A stretch of 30,506 bases of DNA from JAWWPY01 sp964412845 (GTDB taxonomy: Bacteria > Actinomycetota > Actinomycetes > Streptosporangiales > Streptosporangiaceae), in contig CAYPQM010000081.1 in assembly GCA_964412845.1 (NCBI GenBank), forward strand, positions 1 to 30,506, in the 5' to 3' direction. The position numbers were made by a program, and so were the translations under genes. Shown here piece after piece: positions 24,438-30,506 of this stretch (positions are counted from its first letter, which is position 1; every line of letters begins with the position of its first letter). Below the pieces are notes generated by a model. That model saw only the letters and a list, made by a program, of their open reading frames with translations. It had not been told where the DNA came from and searched no databases.

Positions 24438-24857
24438 ATGAACAGCAGCAAGACCGTCGCAGCCGAGCTCGGCCTCCGACTCGTGGTTCCAGAACACGAT
24501 GGCGTTCCGCTCACGGCCAGTCTTCACTACCGGGCTGATGACCCGTATGCGATCCGGATGGCCTTTCATGTCGGCATGGATGAGCCCGTGGAGTGGATCT
24601 TCGCGAGGGACCTCCTGGCCGAGGGCATGACCGAGCCCGCCGGCGACGGGGACGTCCGGGTGTGGCCGGCCGCCGCGGGCAGCCACCGGGTGCTCAACAT
24701 CTCGCTGTCCTCACCGTTCGGCCAGGCGCACTTCGAGGCCCCGCTGAACGCGCTGGCCGGATTCCTGCTCCGCACGTTCCAGGTCATCCCGGCCGGCCAG
24801 GAAAGTGAGTTCATCGATCTGGACGGCGAACTCGACACCCTGCTCCGCCGCGCCTGA
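24438..24857 (+). CDS. ssgB: SsgB-type sporulation and cell-division protein
   Basis: Member of the SsgA-like family found in morphologically complex actinomycetes; SsgB localises FtsZ to future sporulation septa in Streptomyces. The 139 aa show the family pattern closely: LRLVVPEHDGVPLTASLHYR, ADDPYAIRMAFHVG, EWIFARDLLAEGM, DVRVWP and the C-terminal FIDLDGELDTLL. The close match to SsgB rather than SsgA paralogues supports the symbol. The start ATG 24438 has only a weak purine-rich upstream stretch. It is alone on the plus strand, convergent with the aminotransferase gene. Confidence 0.93.
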   Translation: MNSSKTVAAELGLRLVVPEHDGVPLTASLHYRADDPYAIRMAFHVGMDEPVEWIFARDLLAEGMTEPAGDGDVRVWPAAAGSHRVLNISLSSPFGQAHFEAPLNALAGFLLRTFQVIPAGQESEFIDLDGELDTLLRRA

Positions 24858-24864
24858 GCGGCGA

Positions 24865-24949
24865 GGCTGAGCGGTGCCGTCTTAAGGGCTGCGGCTGAGC
24901 GGTGGCGGCTGAGCGCTGCGGCTACGGATCGACTAGCTCGGCTGAGCGG
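24865..24949. repeat. Four GGCTGAGCGG repeats between convergent genes
   Basis: The 10-mer GGCTGAGCGG, or a 1-base variant, occurs at 24865, 24893, 24907 and 24940 in the gap between the ssgB stop and the aminotransferase stop, the last copy being inside the coding end. Spacing is irregular (28, 14 and 33 bp). It may be slippage-derived or serve transcription termination. Confidence 0.6.
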
Positions 24950-25746
24950 GCCGCGAAGGTTTCGGCGACCTCCTTGGTGACCGGGCCAGGAGCCGCGGGC
25001 AGTGCCACCCCGTTCACGCTGCGGATCGGCTGCACGTCCCGGGTGGTCCCGGTCACGAACGCCTCATCGGCCGCCGCCAGGGCACTGGTGGGCAGGTCTT
25101 CCTCGGTAGCTCCGGCCCACTCGATCACCAGGGCCCTGGTCACCCCGGCCAGGCAGCCGGCCGACAGCGGCGGGGTGACCAGGCGGCCGCCGGTGACCAC
25201 GAACACGTTGGTGCCCGTCCCCTCGCACAGGTTCCCCACCGTGTTCCCGAAGATCGCCTCAGCGCCACCGCGATCGTGCGCATAGGCCAGGGCCAGCACA
25301 TTCTCCGCGTAGGACGTCGTCTTCAGGCCAGCCACCGCGCTGCGCTCGTTGCGCGGCCACGGCACGGTGACCACGTCGCAGCTCGCGCCCCAGTTGGTCA
25401 GCTCGCCGAGGGCGATGATGACAGTGGGCGGGGATCCGCTCCGCTCGGAGCCGAGGGCCGATGGCCCCGCCGTGACGGTGATCCGCATCCGGGCCTGCCG
25501 CGGCTGTCCCGACTCCGTGAGGAGGGCCGACACCGCCGCCCTGATCTGGTCACTGCCCGGGGGATCCAGGCCGAGCCCCGCGGCGGAGGCCCGCAGCCGG
25601 TCCAGGTGCCTGGTGAGCGCGAACGGCGCCCCGCCGGTGATCTTGACGGTCTCGAAGACGCCGTCGCCCACGACCAGCCCGTGGTCGAAGACGCTGACGG
25701 TCGCCTCGGTGTCGGGGAGCAATCTCCCGTTGATCCAGACTGTCAC
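24922..25746 (-). CDS. Class IV aminotransferase, probable 4-amino-4-deoxychorismate lyase
   Basis: Fold-type IV PLP enzyme. The PLP-binding lysine is Lys142 in GLKTTSYAENVLA, followed by the cofactor-site glutamate in NLCEGTGTNVF and the FVTGTTRDVQPI block. At 274 aa it is the size of PabC-type lyases that make p-aminobenzoate for folate; branched-chain and D-amino acid aminotransferases share the same fold, so the substrate is not certain. The start is GTG 25746, 9 bp after hutH, without a clear Shine-Dalgarno sequence, so it may depend on coupling to hutH. Ends in ELVDP. Confidence 0.82.
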   Translation of the reverse strand: MTVWINGRLLPDTEATVSVFDHGLVVGDGVFETVKITGGAPFALTRHLDRLRASAAGLGLDPPGSDQIRAAVSALLTESGQPRQARMRITVTAGPSALGSERSGSPPTVIIALGELTNWGASCDVVTVPWPRNERSAVAGLKTTSYAENVLALAYAHDRGGAEAIFGNTVGNLCEGTGTNVFVVTGGRLVTPPLSAGCLAGVTRALVIEWAGATEEDLPTSALAAADEAFVTGTTRDVQPIRSVNGVALPAAPGPVTKEVAETFAARSAELVDP

Positions 25747-25754
25747 GCAATGAC

Positions 25755-25785
25755 GCTAGCGCAGCGCACCGCACTGTGCGCTAGC
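25755..25785. repeat. Inverted repeat at the hutH 3' end
   Basis: Arms GCTAGCGCA (25755-25763) and TGCGCTAGC (25777-25785) form a 9-bp stem with a 13-nt loop covering the hutH stop codon, just before the aminotransferase start. It could attenuate read-through or affect coupling. Confidence 0.5.
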
Positions 25786-27306
25786 TGTCGCGACCAACGA
25801 GGGCAGCAAAGTGTCCACGGTGATGATCTGCTCGGACACCTCGCGGTCCACCTCCATCATCGGCACCCGCGCGCGGACCGCCGCGTGCACCGCGCGCAGC
25901 GGCCCGCTCGGCTCCGCGACCTGCGCCCGCAGGTCGATGCCCTGCGCTGCGCAGCAGACCTCGACGGCCAGGCAGGTGCGGACGTTCGCCACCACCTCGC
26001 GGAGCTTGCGCACCGCGGTCCAGCCCATGGACACGTGATCTTCCTGCTTGCCTGAGGTCGGGATGGTGTCCACGCTCGCCGGGTGCGCCAGCACCTTGTT
26101 CTCGCTGACCAGGGACGCGGCGGTGTACTGGGCGAGCATGAAGCCGGAGTTGGTGCCCGCGTCGGGGGCCAGGAACGGCGGCAGGCCGCGGGAGAACGCC
26201 GGGTCCAGCATCCGGTCCACCCGGCGCTCGCTGATGCTGGCCAGTTCGGCGAGTGCCATCGCGAGCATGTCCGCGGCGAACGCGAGGGGCTCGCCGTGGA
26301 AGTTGCCCGTGGTCATCACCTCGCCGTCCGGGACCACGACGGGGTTGTCCACCACCGCCGCCAGCTCGATGTCGAGGACCCGCCGGGCGTGCGCCAGCAC
26401 GTCACGGACGGCGCCATGCACCTGCGGCGCGCAGCGCACGCAGTACGCGTCCTGCACGGCGTGCCTGCTGTGCCGGTGGCTGGCCAGCAGCGGGGAGCCG
26501 GCTAGCAGCGCGCGCAGGTTGGCGGCGCTGTCCAGCTGGCCCGGGTGCGGGCGGAGTATCTGCACCCGCTCGTCGTAGGGGCGGTCCGTGCCGAGCAGCG
26601 CCTCGACCGAGAGCGCGCAGGCCACGTCGGCGGCCATCACCAGCATCTGCGCGTCGTGCACCGAGAAGGCGAGCAGGGCCTGCATCGGCTCGGTGCCGTT
26701 GACCAGCGACAGGCCCTCCTTCGGGGCCAGTTGCAGCGGGACGATCCCGTGCTCGGCGAGGACCTCGGCGGCGGGCCGTCCGGCAGGCCCGTCACCGGGG
26801 CTGCGGCCGGGGGTGCGCAGCCGTCCCTCACCGATGAGCGGCTGCGCCAGGTGGGCGAGCTGGGCCAGGTCCCCGGAGGCGCCGACGGATCCCTTGCCCG
26901 GGATCACCGGCAGCAGGTTCAGGCTGAGCAGCTGGAGCAGGCGGCGGGGCAGGTCAGGCCGGACCCCTGAGTACCCGGCCGCGAGCGTCCTGGCGCGCAG
27001 CAGCAGCACGGCGCGCACGGTGGCGTCATCCAGCGGCTCCCCGGTGGCCGCCGCGTGCGAGCGGATGATGGCGGCCTGCAGCCGGGTCAGGTCCTGCTCC
27101 CCCACCCGGGTGTCGGCCAGGGCGCCGAACCCGGTGTTGACTCCGTAGACCGGCGCGTCGCCCGCGATGGCCGTGGCCACCACCGAGCGGCTCGGTTCCA
27201 TCGCCGCGGCCACGTCTGCGCCGAGTTCAGCCTGCGCCTCTCCCCTGGCGACGTCCACGACGTCGGCCACGGTGAGGCCATCTCCATTGACGACCACAGT
27301 TCGCAT
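25756..27306 (-). CDS. hutH: Histidine ammonia-lyase
   Basis: Removes ammonia from L-histidine to give urocanate, the first step of histidine breakdown. The self-forming MIO electrophile comes from Ala143-Ser144-Gly145 in GSVGASGDLAQLAHL. Tyr54 in YGVNTGFG, His84 in RSHAAATGE, the GNFHGEPLAFAAD block and SENKVLAHPASVDTIPTSG all match bacterial HutH, and His84 favours histidine over phenylalanine as substrate. Its 516 aa are full length. ATG 27306 has GGGAAG about 9 nt upstream. No other hut genes are visible nearby. Confidence 0.94.
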   Translation of the reverse strand: MRTVVVNGDGLTVADVVDVARGEAQAELGADVAAAMEPSRSVVATAIAGDAPVYGVNTGFGALADTRVGEQDLTRLQAAIIRSHAAATGEPLDDATVRAVLLLRARTLAAGYSGVRPDLPRRLLQLLSLNLLPVIPGKGSVGASGDLAQLAHLAQPLIGEGRLRTPGRSPGDGPAGRPAAEVLAEHGIVPLQLAPKEGLSLVNGTEPMQALLAFSVHDAQMLVMAADVACALSVEALLGTDRPYDERVQILRPHPGQLDSAANLRALLAGSPLLASHRHSRHAVQDAYCVRCAPQVHGAVRDVLAHARRVLDIELAAVVDNPVVVPDGEVMTTGNFHGEPLAFAADMLAMALAELASISERRVDRMLDPAFSRGLPPFLAPDAGTNSGFMLAQYTAASLVSENKVLAHPASVDTIPTSGKQEDHVSMGWTAVRKLREVVANVRTCLAVEVCCAAQGIDLRAQVAEPSGPLRAVHAAVRARVPMMEVDREVSEQIITVDTLLPSLVATASAQCGALR

Positions 27307-27702
27307 GGCTGACAGCTTCCCAACCAGCCCTGCGCCCCGGCAACCGGCCCCCCACCCTCGGCGCGGCGCCGATCATTCGGGCGGCTCGCCCGGGCCCAGG
27401 GCGCGCTTCACCGAGCCTGATTTCGACGAGGCATGCTCCCGCTGTGCCGGCTGGCCCGGTGCTATCTGCTCCGCTACGAGACCCGCAGGGGCGGCCTCCT
27501 GGGACGCGCCGCGCGCTGCGGCCTGGACCTTGCGGCAGATCGCCGCATGTCGCTGGGGTGACCTACTACCCCGAGCAAGTAGGCTCCCTACTCTGACGGT
27601 CCGTGACACGGGGGCGAGTTTGCTCACCGGGCTGGATCGGCTACAGTTCTGAACGCACACCTGCCCTGGCGGGTAGGCACCAGCCCGCTCCGGCGGGTGC
27701 AT
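27307..27702. other. 396-bp non-coding gap between hutH and the tRNA cluster
   Basis: Contains a likely tRNA promoter near its right end. Open frames on both strands cross into the tRNAs or mirror hutH and look spurious. Nothing else recognised. Confidence 0.5.
27619..27647 (+). promoter_or_regulatory. Predicted promoter of the tRNA-Gly-Cys-Val cluster
   Basis: TTGCTC (27619-27624), a 17-bp spacer, then TACAGT (27642-27647) match a primary-sigma promoter, about 55 bp before tRNA-Gly. The strand and distance suit a stable-RNA operon. Confidence 0.45.
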
Positions 27703-27775
27703 GCGGACGTGGCTCAGCTGGTAGAGCATCACCTTGCCAAGGTGAGGGTCGCGGGTTCGAATCCCGTCGTCCGCT
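27703..27775 (+). tRNA. tRNA-Gly (anticodon GCC)
   Basis: Acceptor GCGGACG pairs with CGTCCGC; anticodon stem TCACC/GGTGA encloses TTGCCAA; T arm is GCGGG-TTCGAAT-CCCGT. The 73-nt gene lacks an encoded CCA. Confidence 0.96.
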
Positions 27776-27862
27776 CGGAGGCGCCGGACGCCGTATCCAC
27801 GGCCGAAGGTCAGCACGGCTCCCGGGTATCCAGCACGGACTCCCAGCCAGGGGGTTGTGTGT

Positions 27863-27934
27863 GGCGGAGTGGCCGAGTGGCTTAGGCAAGGGCCTGCAAA
27901 GCCCTGTACACGGGTTCGATTCCCGTCTCCGCCT
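27863..27934 (+). tRNA. tRNA-Cys (anticodon GCA)
   Basis: Acceptor GGCGGAG pairs with CTCCGCC; anticodon stem AGGGC/GCCCT encloses CTGCAAA; T loop is TTCGATT. Discriminator base is U73, as expected for cysteine. No encoded CCA. It ends only 3 bp before tRNA-Val. Confidence 0.96.
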
Positions 27935-27937
27935 CGA

Positions 27938-28012
27938 GGGCGGTTAGCTCAGTGGGAGAGCGCTTCGTTGACACCGAAGAGGTCACTGGTTCAATCCCAG
28001 TATCGCCCACCA
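27938..28012 (+). tRNA. tRNA-Val (anticodon GAC)
   Basis: Acceptor GGGCGGT pairs with ATCGCCC (one G-U), anticodon loop TTGACAC gives GAC, and the T loop is TTCAATC. The mature body ends at 28009, and unlike its neighbours CCA is encoded (28010-28012). The 3' half is almost identical to the minus-strand tRNA-Val(CAC) at 23773-23844. It is the last gene of the cluster and borders the lower-GC hxs segment, which makes it a candidate integration site. Confidence 0.95.
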
Positions 28013-28027
28013 CGTTAGTGCAGGTCA

Positions 28028-28060
28028 GAGGCCAGTTTCCTTGATCAGGAAACTGGCCTC
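28028..28060. terminator. Strong hairpin terminator after the tRNA cluster
   Basis: Perfect 13-bp inverted repeat GAGGCCAGTTTCC / GGAAACTGGCCTC with a 7-nt loop, 15 bp after the CCA of tRNA-Val. No long T-run follows. Best read as the terminator of the tRNA transcript. Confidence 0.65.
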
Positions 28061-28066
28061 AAGATC

Positions 28067-28087
28067 ATTTGTCAACGATTTGTCAAC
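28067..28087. repeat. Tandem direct repeat ATTTGTCAAC next to tRNA-Val
   Basis: ATTTGTCAAC occurs at 28067-28076 and 28078-28087, one base apart. On the other strand this reads as repeated GTTGACAAAT. Short repeated sites of this sort next to a tRNA 3' end can be recombinase arm sites or paired -35-like elements; neither is proven. Confidence 0.6.
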
Positions 28088-28405
28088 AGGACGCGCCACG
28101 GTCAGGCGGCATGAATTGAACAAACCCGGCACCGAGCGGCCTTGAGTTTCGGTCTGCCGTAACCCGGGACTGGGCCTCGTTCGACTCGACGACAGCGCCC
28201 GCCTCCGGCCGCCGACATGGAGCCTTGAGACGTCACCCCCTCCTGTGCCCGTTGGCTGACCCGCGCTGCAGTCAGGATGATCCCAAGTGCCGACCAGGGG
28301 CAGTACGTTGGCCGACCTGGGGCTGTGCTTGCGCCGGTTCGACGCCTAACGACTGCCGACGCGTGCTACCGGTGAGAACTACTTCGCTGCAGGCACGGGA
28401 AGCAT

Positions 28406-28494
28406 CCTAATTAGGGTGAAACTTCTTAAATTTCACTTCTAGGGCTTTCTTCCTTAAAGGGAAGAATCTTCGTAGCACTCCACCCACTCTACGA
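28406..28494. promoter_or_regulatory. Cluster of palindromes in the hxsA upstream region
   Basis: In 89 bp there are four structured elements: the perfect palindrome CCTAATTAGG (28406-28415), GTGAAA/TTTCAC arms (28416-28421, 28431-28436), TTCTTCC/GGAAGAA arms with a 6-nt loop (28447-28453, 28460-28466), and TCGTAG/CTACGA arms (28470-28475, 28489-28494). They end 37 bp before the hxsA start. TACGAT at 28490-28495 could be a -10 with a poor -35. This looks like an operator or attenuator region for the cassette. Confidence 0.5.
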
Positions 28495-28531
28495 TTTATG
28501 CCAGTCCGGGCAAAGATTCGATCGTGGGTGC

Positions 28532-29104
28532 GTGAAATCCTTGCTATTGTTTCCCGCTGTGGGACGACCGCCAATACTTCCTGTGAGCGCAGCTGTAGCT
28601 GTCGTGGCACTCGGAGCATCACCAGGGCTTGTAGCCGTTAACCCTGTGGACAGGCATAAAGGGAACGAGGCTGTCACATTTCCCTTGTTAGCGCTCCGGG
28701 CTGATAGTAGCCTTGCGCGACCAAGCGGTCACGTTTCGCACAGCAGCCATGTATCTCATGTTTCAAGTTCTCACAGCTCGCATGGCTCTCACTCCTCTCA
28801 TTCCTCTCACTACTCGTCCAGTCCGACGACGCCTCCGCCATCGCCGATTGCTACGGCCACCCAGCCGTCACCATCGCCTCAGCGCCCAGGTGTCAAGAAG
28901 AAGCACGTAGGTAAGCTCCCCACTTCTTCATCGCCGAGCCCTTCCCCGACACAAAGCAGTCCCAGCTACATACCCCCCAGCATCAGTCCGAGCCCTGTCA
29001 GCAACGATAGCTCTGGTGGAGCACTAGCTGAGGTCTTGATTGCGGTTGTCGTGATCAGCGGGGTGACCGTGTACATCGTCCGGCGCAAGAACAGATCGAG
29101 ATGA
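28532..29104 (+). CDS. hxsA: His-Xaa-Ser repeat protein HxsA, membrane-anchored precursor
   Basis: Predicted substrate of a radical SAM modification system. The 190-aa protein has a hydrophobic N-terminal segment (about 15-36), nine His-Xaa-Ser units at residues 67-95 (HVS, HSS, HVS, HVS, a two-residue SS break, HSS, HGS, HSS, HSS, HYS), a roughly 65-residue Pro/Ser/Thr-rich stalk, a C-terminal transmembrane helix (about 164-182) and the basic tail RRKNRSR. This layout suggests export with the repeats outside and the tail in the cytosol. The GTG start 28532 has no strong Shine-Dalgarno sequence, so the exact N-terminus is unsure. hxsD starts 6 bp after its stop. The repeat and gene context give the identity; overall sequence is low-complexity, so homology elsewhere in the chain is weak. 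Confidence 0.78.
   Translation: MKSLLLFPAVGRPPILPVSAAVAVVALGASPGLVAVNPVDRHKGNEAVTFPLLALRADSSLARPSGHVSHSSHVSHVSSSHSSHGSHSSHSSHYSSSPTTPPPSPIATATQPSPSPQRPGVKKKHVGKLPTSSSPSPSPTQSSPSYIPPSISPSPVSNDSSGGALAEVLIAVVVISGVTVYIVRRKNRSR
28730..28816 (+). repeat. His-Xaa-Ser codon repeat in hxsA
   Basis: Nine 9-bp units encoding His-Xaa-Ser with one 6-bp Ser-Ser interruption after the fourth. Codon choice varies between units (CAC/CAT for His; TCG, AGC, TCA, TCT, TCC for Ser), so the repeat is conserved as protein rather than as recently duplicated DNA. Confidence 0.85.
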
Positions 29105-29110
29105 GAAATC

Positions 29111-29431
29111 ATGACGGCTGAGGCCCGCAGAGTAGCGGTCACCTTCGACCGGGCAACCATCCAATTGGATGCATTGCAGAGGGCCGCTTATGCAGTGGCG
29201 ACGCTGATGACCGTCGATATCAGGGCCTCAGATGACGAGTACGTATGCACCCTGTTCCCGCGGGACCCGGGCCTAGATCCTGATGCCCTTGTGCACAGGA
29301 TCAGGTCGGAAGTCATCGACCAGACACTTCGGCTGCGGATCGCGCAGGAGACTGAGCCGCTGCGCAATCTCATCTTTGCCCTTGCGTTCTCGCAGACGGG
29401 CTTGGCGGACACTGAAACACCGCAGTCATGA
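29111..29431 (+). CDS. hxsD: His-Xaa-Ser system protein HxsD
   Basis: Small accessory protein of His-Xaa-Ser systems, 106 aa, soluble, no signal or membrane segment. The N-terminal half is a beta-rich stretch (RRVAVTFDRATIQLDALQRA; ADDEYVCTLFPR is approximated by ASDDEYVCTLFPRD). The C-terminal part, DQTLRLRIAQETEPLRNLI followed by FALAF, matches the family hallmark in which a Leu-Arg-(Glu)-x-Ile stretch and an ET-x-x-(I/L)-R-N-L-I motif recur. Biochemical role is not established; small size and fixed position suggest a peptide-recognition partner or chaperone for the radical SAM enzymes. It lies 6 bp after hxsA and overlaps hxsB by 4 nt (ATGA). Confidence 0.83.
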   Translation: MTAEARRVAVTFDRATIQLDALQRAAYAVATLMTVDIRASDDEYVCTLFPRDPGLDPDALVHRIRSEVIDQTLRLRIAQETEPLRNLIFALAFSQTGLADTETPQS

Positions 29432-30506
29432 CCCTTCGGATGGCGCGAGACGCGACAGGCGTCGCACCAGCGAGATGGCAGTTGCTTCCGCTGCGTTTCC
29501 ACAGGTTCGACCCGGACAGCCTCCTGCTGACGAACCTAGTCGGTGAGCACGCCTTCCTGTCCGAAGAGCAGTTCCTCGCGGTCCTTGACGGGACATGTAC
29601 TGATCAGGGCATCCTTGCCGAGCTTCGGGCGAAACATCTGATCCAGCTGCCTGGCGAGCGGCTTCCGGCTGAGTTGCTGGCGATCAAGCTCCGCACCCGC
29701 CTTCGCCGGCTGCGGGACTCAACTGGCCTGCACATGTTTGTGGTGACACTGCGCTGCGAGCACACATGCCGGTACTGCCAGGTTTCCCGGCAGCCATCGG
29801 CCAAGAGCGAGTACGACATGAGCCAGGACACGGCCCGCCGAGCGTTGGACCTGGCGTTTCGCTCGCCATCCCCGCACCTGAAGCTGGAATTTCAGGGCGG
29901 CGAACCATTGCTCAACTTCCCCTTGGTGCGCTGGATCGTGGCTGAGGCCAAGCGCATGAACGAGGGACACGGCAAGCAGCTCGCATTCGTCGTTGCCACC
30001 AATCTGGCGCTGCTCGACGACAGCATCCTCGATTTTTGCGGCCAAGAAGACGTGTACCTGTCCACCTCCCTTGACGGCCCGGAGGAGCTCCATAACGGCA
30101 ACCGGCGGCGGCCCGGCCAGGACAGCTGGGAACGAACAGTCAGCGGCATCAAGAAGGTCCAGCAGACTCTCGGCCACGACCGGGTTAGCGCACTGATGAC
30201 CACCACCGAGGCAAGCCTGCACCGACCCCACGACATCATCGACACCTATGCCGACCTAGGGCTGCGGCATGTTTTCCTGCGGCCCATCTCCCCCTATGGC
30301 TTTGCCATCCGGCGCCGCGGCGGAGCCGGATATGACGTACAGCGATGGCTGGCGTTCTACGAAGATGGGCTCGATCACATCATCAGCCTGAACCGCCGCG
30401 GCCTTCCGATGGTCGAGACGTATACCGCGATCGTCGCGAAGAAGATGTTCACCAACGACGACCCTGGCTATGTCGATCTGACCTCGCCAGCGGGCATCGG
30501 GCTAGG
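29428..30506 (+). CDS. hxsB: His-Xaa-Ser system radical SAM maturase HxsB (3' end off the window)
   Basis: Radical SAM peptide-modifying enzyme, open to the window edge with 359 codons visible. An N-terminal wing of about 100 residues (PLRFHRFDPDSLLLTNLVGE, then HAFLSEEQF) precedes the 4Fe-4S/SAM cluster motif CEHTCRYC, with cysteines at 110, 114 and 117. Downstream come the SAM-binding FQGGEPLLN strand, a VVATNLALL strand, and STSLDGPEELHNGNRRR, a block shared with SPASM-type peptide maturases. The C-terminal part, where auxiliary cluster cysteines would lie, is not in the window. The ATG overlaps the hxsD stop (ATGA), so the two are translationally coupled. hxsC, the usual second radical SAM enzyme, is expected next. 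Partial, but confidently identified. Confidence 0.88.
   Translation, partial: MTLRMARDATGVAPARWQLLPLRFHRFDPDSLLLTNLVGEHAFLSEEQFLAVLDGTCTDQGILAELRAKHLIQLPGERLPAELLAIKLRTRLRRLRDSTGLHMFVVTLRCEHTCRYCQVSRQPSAKSEYDMSQDTARRALDLAFRSPSPHLKLEFQGGEPLLNFPLVRWIVAEAKRMNEGHGKQLAFVVATNLALLDDSILDFCGQEDVYLSTSLDGPEELHNGNRRRPGQDSWERTVSGIKKVQQTLGHDRVSALMTTTEASLHRPHDIIDTYADLGLRHVFLRPISPYGFAIRRRGGAGYDVQRWLAFYEDGLDHIISLNRRGLPMVETYTAIVAKKMFTNDDPGYVDLTSPAGIGL

Larger units (their letters stand above)
28061..28531. other. 471-bp non-coding, lower-GC spacer upstream of hxsA
   Basis: Begins with a 10-bp direct repeat, continues with about 300 bp in which no gene is recognised, and ends in an AT-rich zone with several hairpins. 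Base composition falls clearly below that of the flanking housekeeping genes, fitting acquired DNA. No integrase or transposase remnant was recognised. Confidence 0.5.

Noticed and set aside
24127..24441. A 104-aa open frame upstream of ssgB
   Set aside because: No recognisable family, no Shine-Dalgarno sequence, mixed codon use, and it overlaps the ssgB start.
27373..27947. Open frames across the tRNA cluster, including one containing DGIRTRDPHLGKV
   Set aside because: These are translated from the tRNA-Gly gene and its complement. Such peptides (GIRTRDP and GIEPVTSS types) are well-known annotation artefacts of tRNA loci.
28916..28930. LPTS in HxsA as a sortase signal
   Set aside because: It lacks the final Thr-Gly pattern of LPXTG and is more than 30 residues from the membrane helix.
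1..30506. CRISPR arrays, insertion sequences, prophage genes
   Set aside because: No regularly spaced repeat-spacer units, transposases, integrases or phage structural genes were recognised on either strand.

Overview
The window is about 30.5 kb of very GC-rich DNA from a morphologically complex (filamentous, sporulating) actinomycete. The evidence is strong G/C third-position bias, many GTG/TTG starts, an SsgB-type sporulation/septation protein, the phosphatidylinositol-mannoside (PIM) genes pgsA-patA-pimA, and a gene order that matches the relA-apt-secF-secD-yajC-ruvBAC-yebC-pdxT-pdxS-pimA-patA-pgsA-HIT-thrS block known from Mycobacterium and Streptomyces. The genus cannot be named from the sequence alone.

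Layout. From 1 to 16.07 kb nearly everything is on the minus strand, read from high to low coordinates. First come pgsA-patA-pimA (PIM and phospholipid synthesis), a LemA-like membrane protein, pdxS, a stand-alone Clp-N-repeat protein, pdxT, yebC and an Eis-like acetyltransferase. Then comes ruvC-ruvA-ruvB behind a LexA/SOS box. Last are yajC-secD-secF-apt-rel (Sec accessory complex, purine salvage, ppGpp), with rel cut by the window edge. Many junctions are ATGA or TGATG overlaps, indicating translational coupling. An EF-G-like GTPase at 16.2-18.3 kb on the plus strand splits pgsA from its usual neighbours, the HIT-family nucleotide phosphorylase and thrS (18.3-20.9 kb, minus). Downstream are an Ig-fold L,D-transpeptidase and a CorA-type channel (minus), tRNA-Val(CAC) (minus), ssgB (plus), and a class-IV aminotransferase/ADC-lyase followed by hutH (minus).

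The most interesting part is the right edge. A tRNA-Gly(GCC)-Cys(GCA)-Val(GAC) cluster ends in a strong hairpin. It is followed by about 500 bp of lower-GC, hairpin-rich DNA with short direct repeats, and then by a compact plus-strand cassette. The cassette holds a small secreted/membrane-anchored protein with nine His-Xaa-Ser repeats (HxsA), a small HxsD-type protein, and the first 359 residues of a radical SAM protein with a CX3CX2C cluster motif (HxsB), which runs off the window. This is a His-Xaa-Ser peptide-modification system placed next to a tRNA like an island cargo. Its partner radical SAM gene hxsC is expected just beyond base 30506.

A second theme is in-frame minisatellite-like repeats in the non-conserved parts of several housekeeping genes (rel, apt, secD, yajC, the Clp-N protein).
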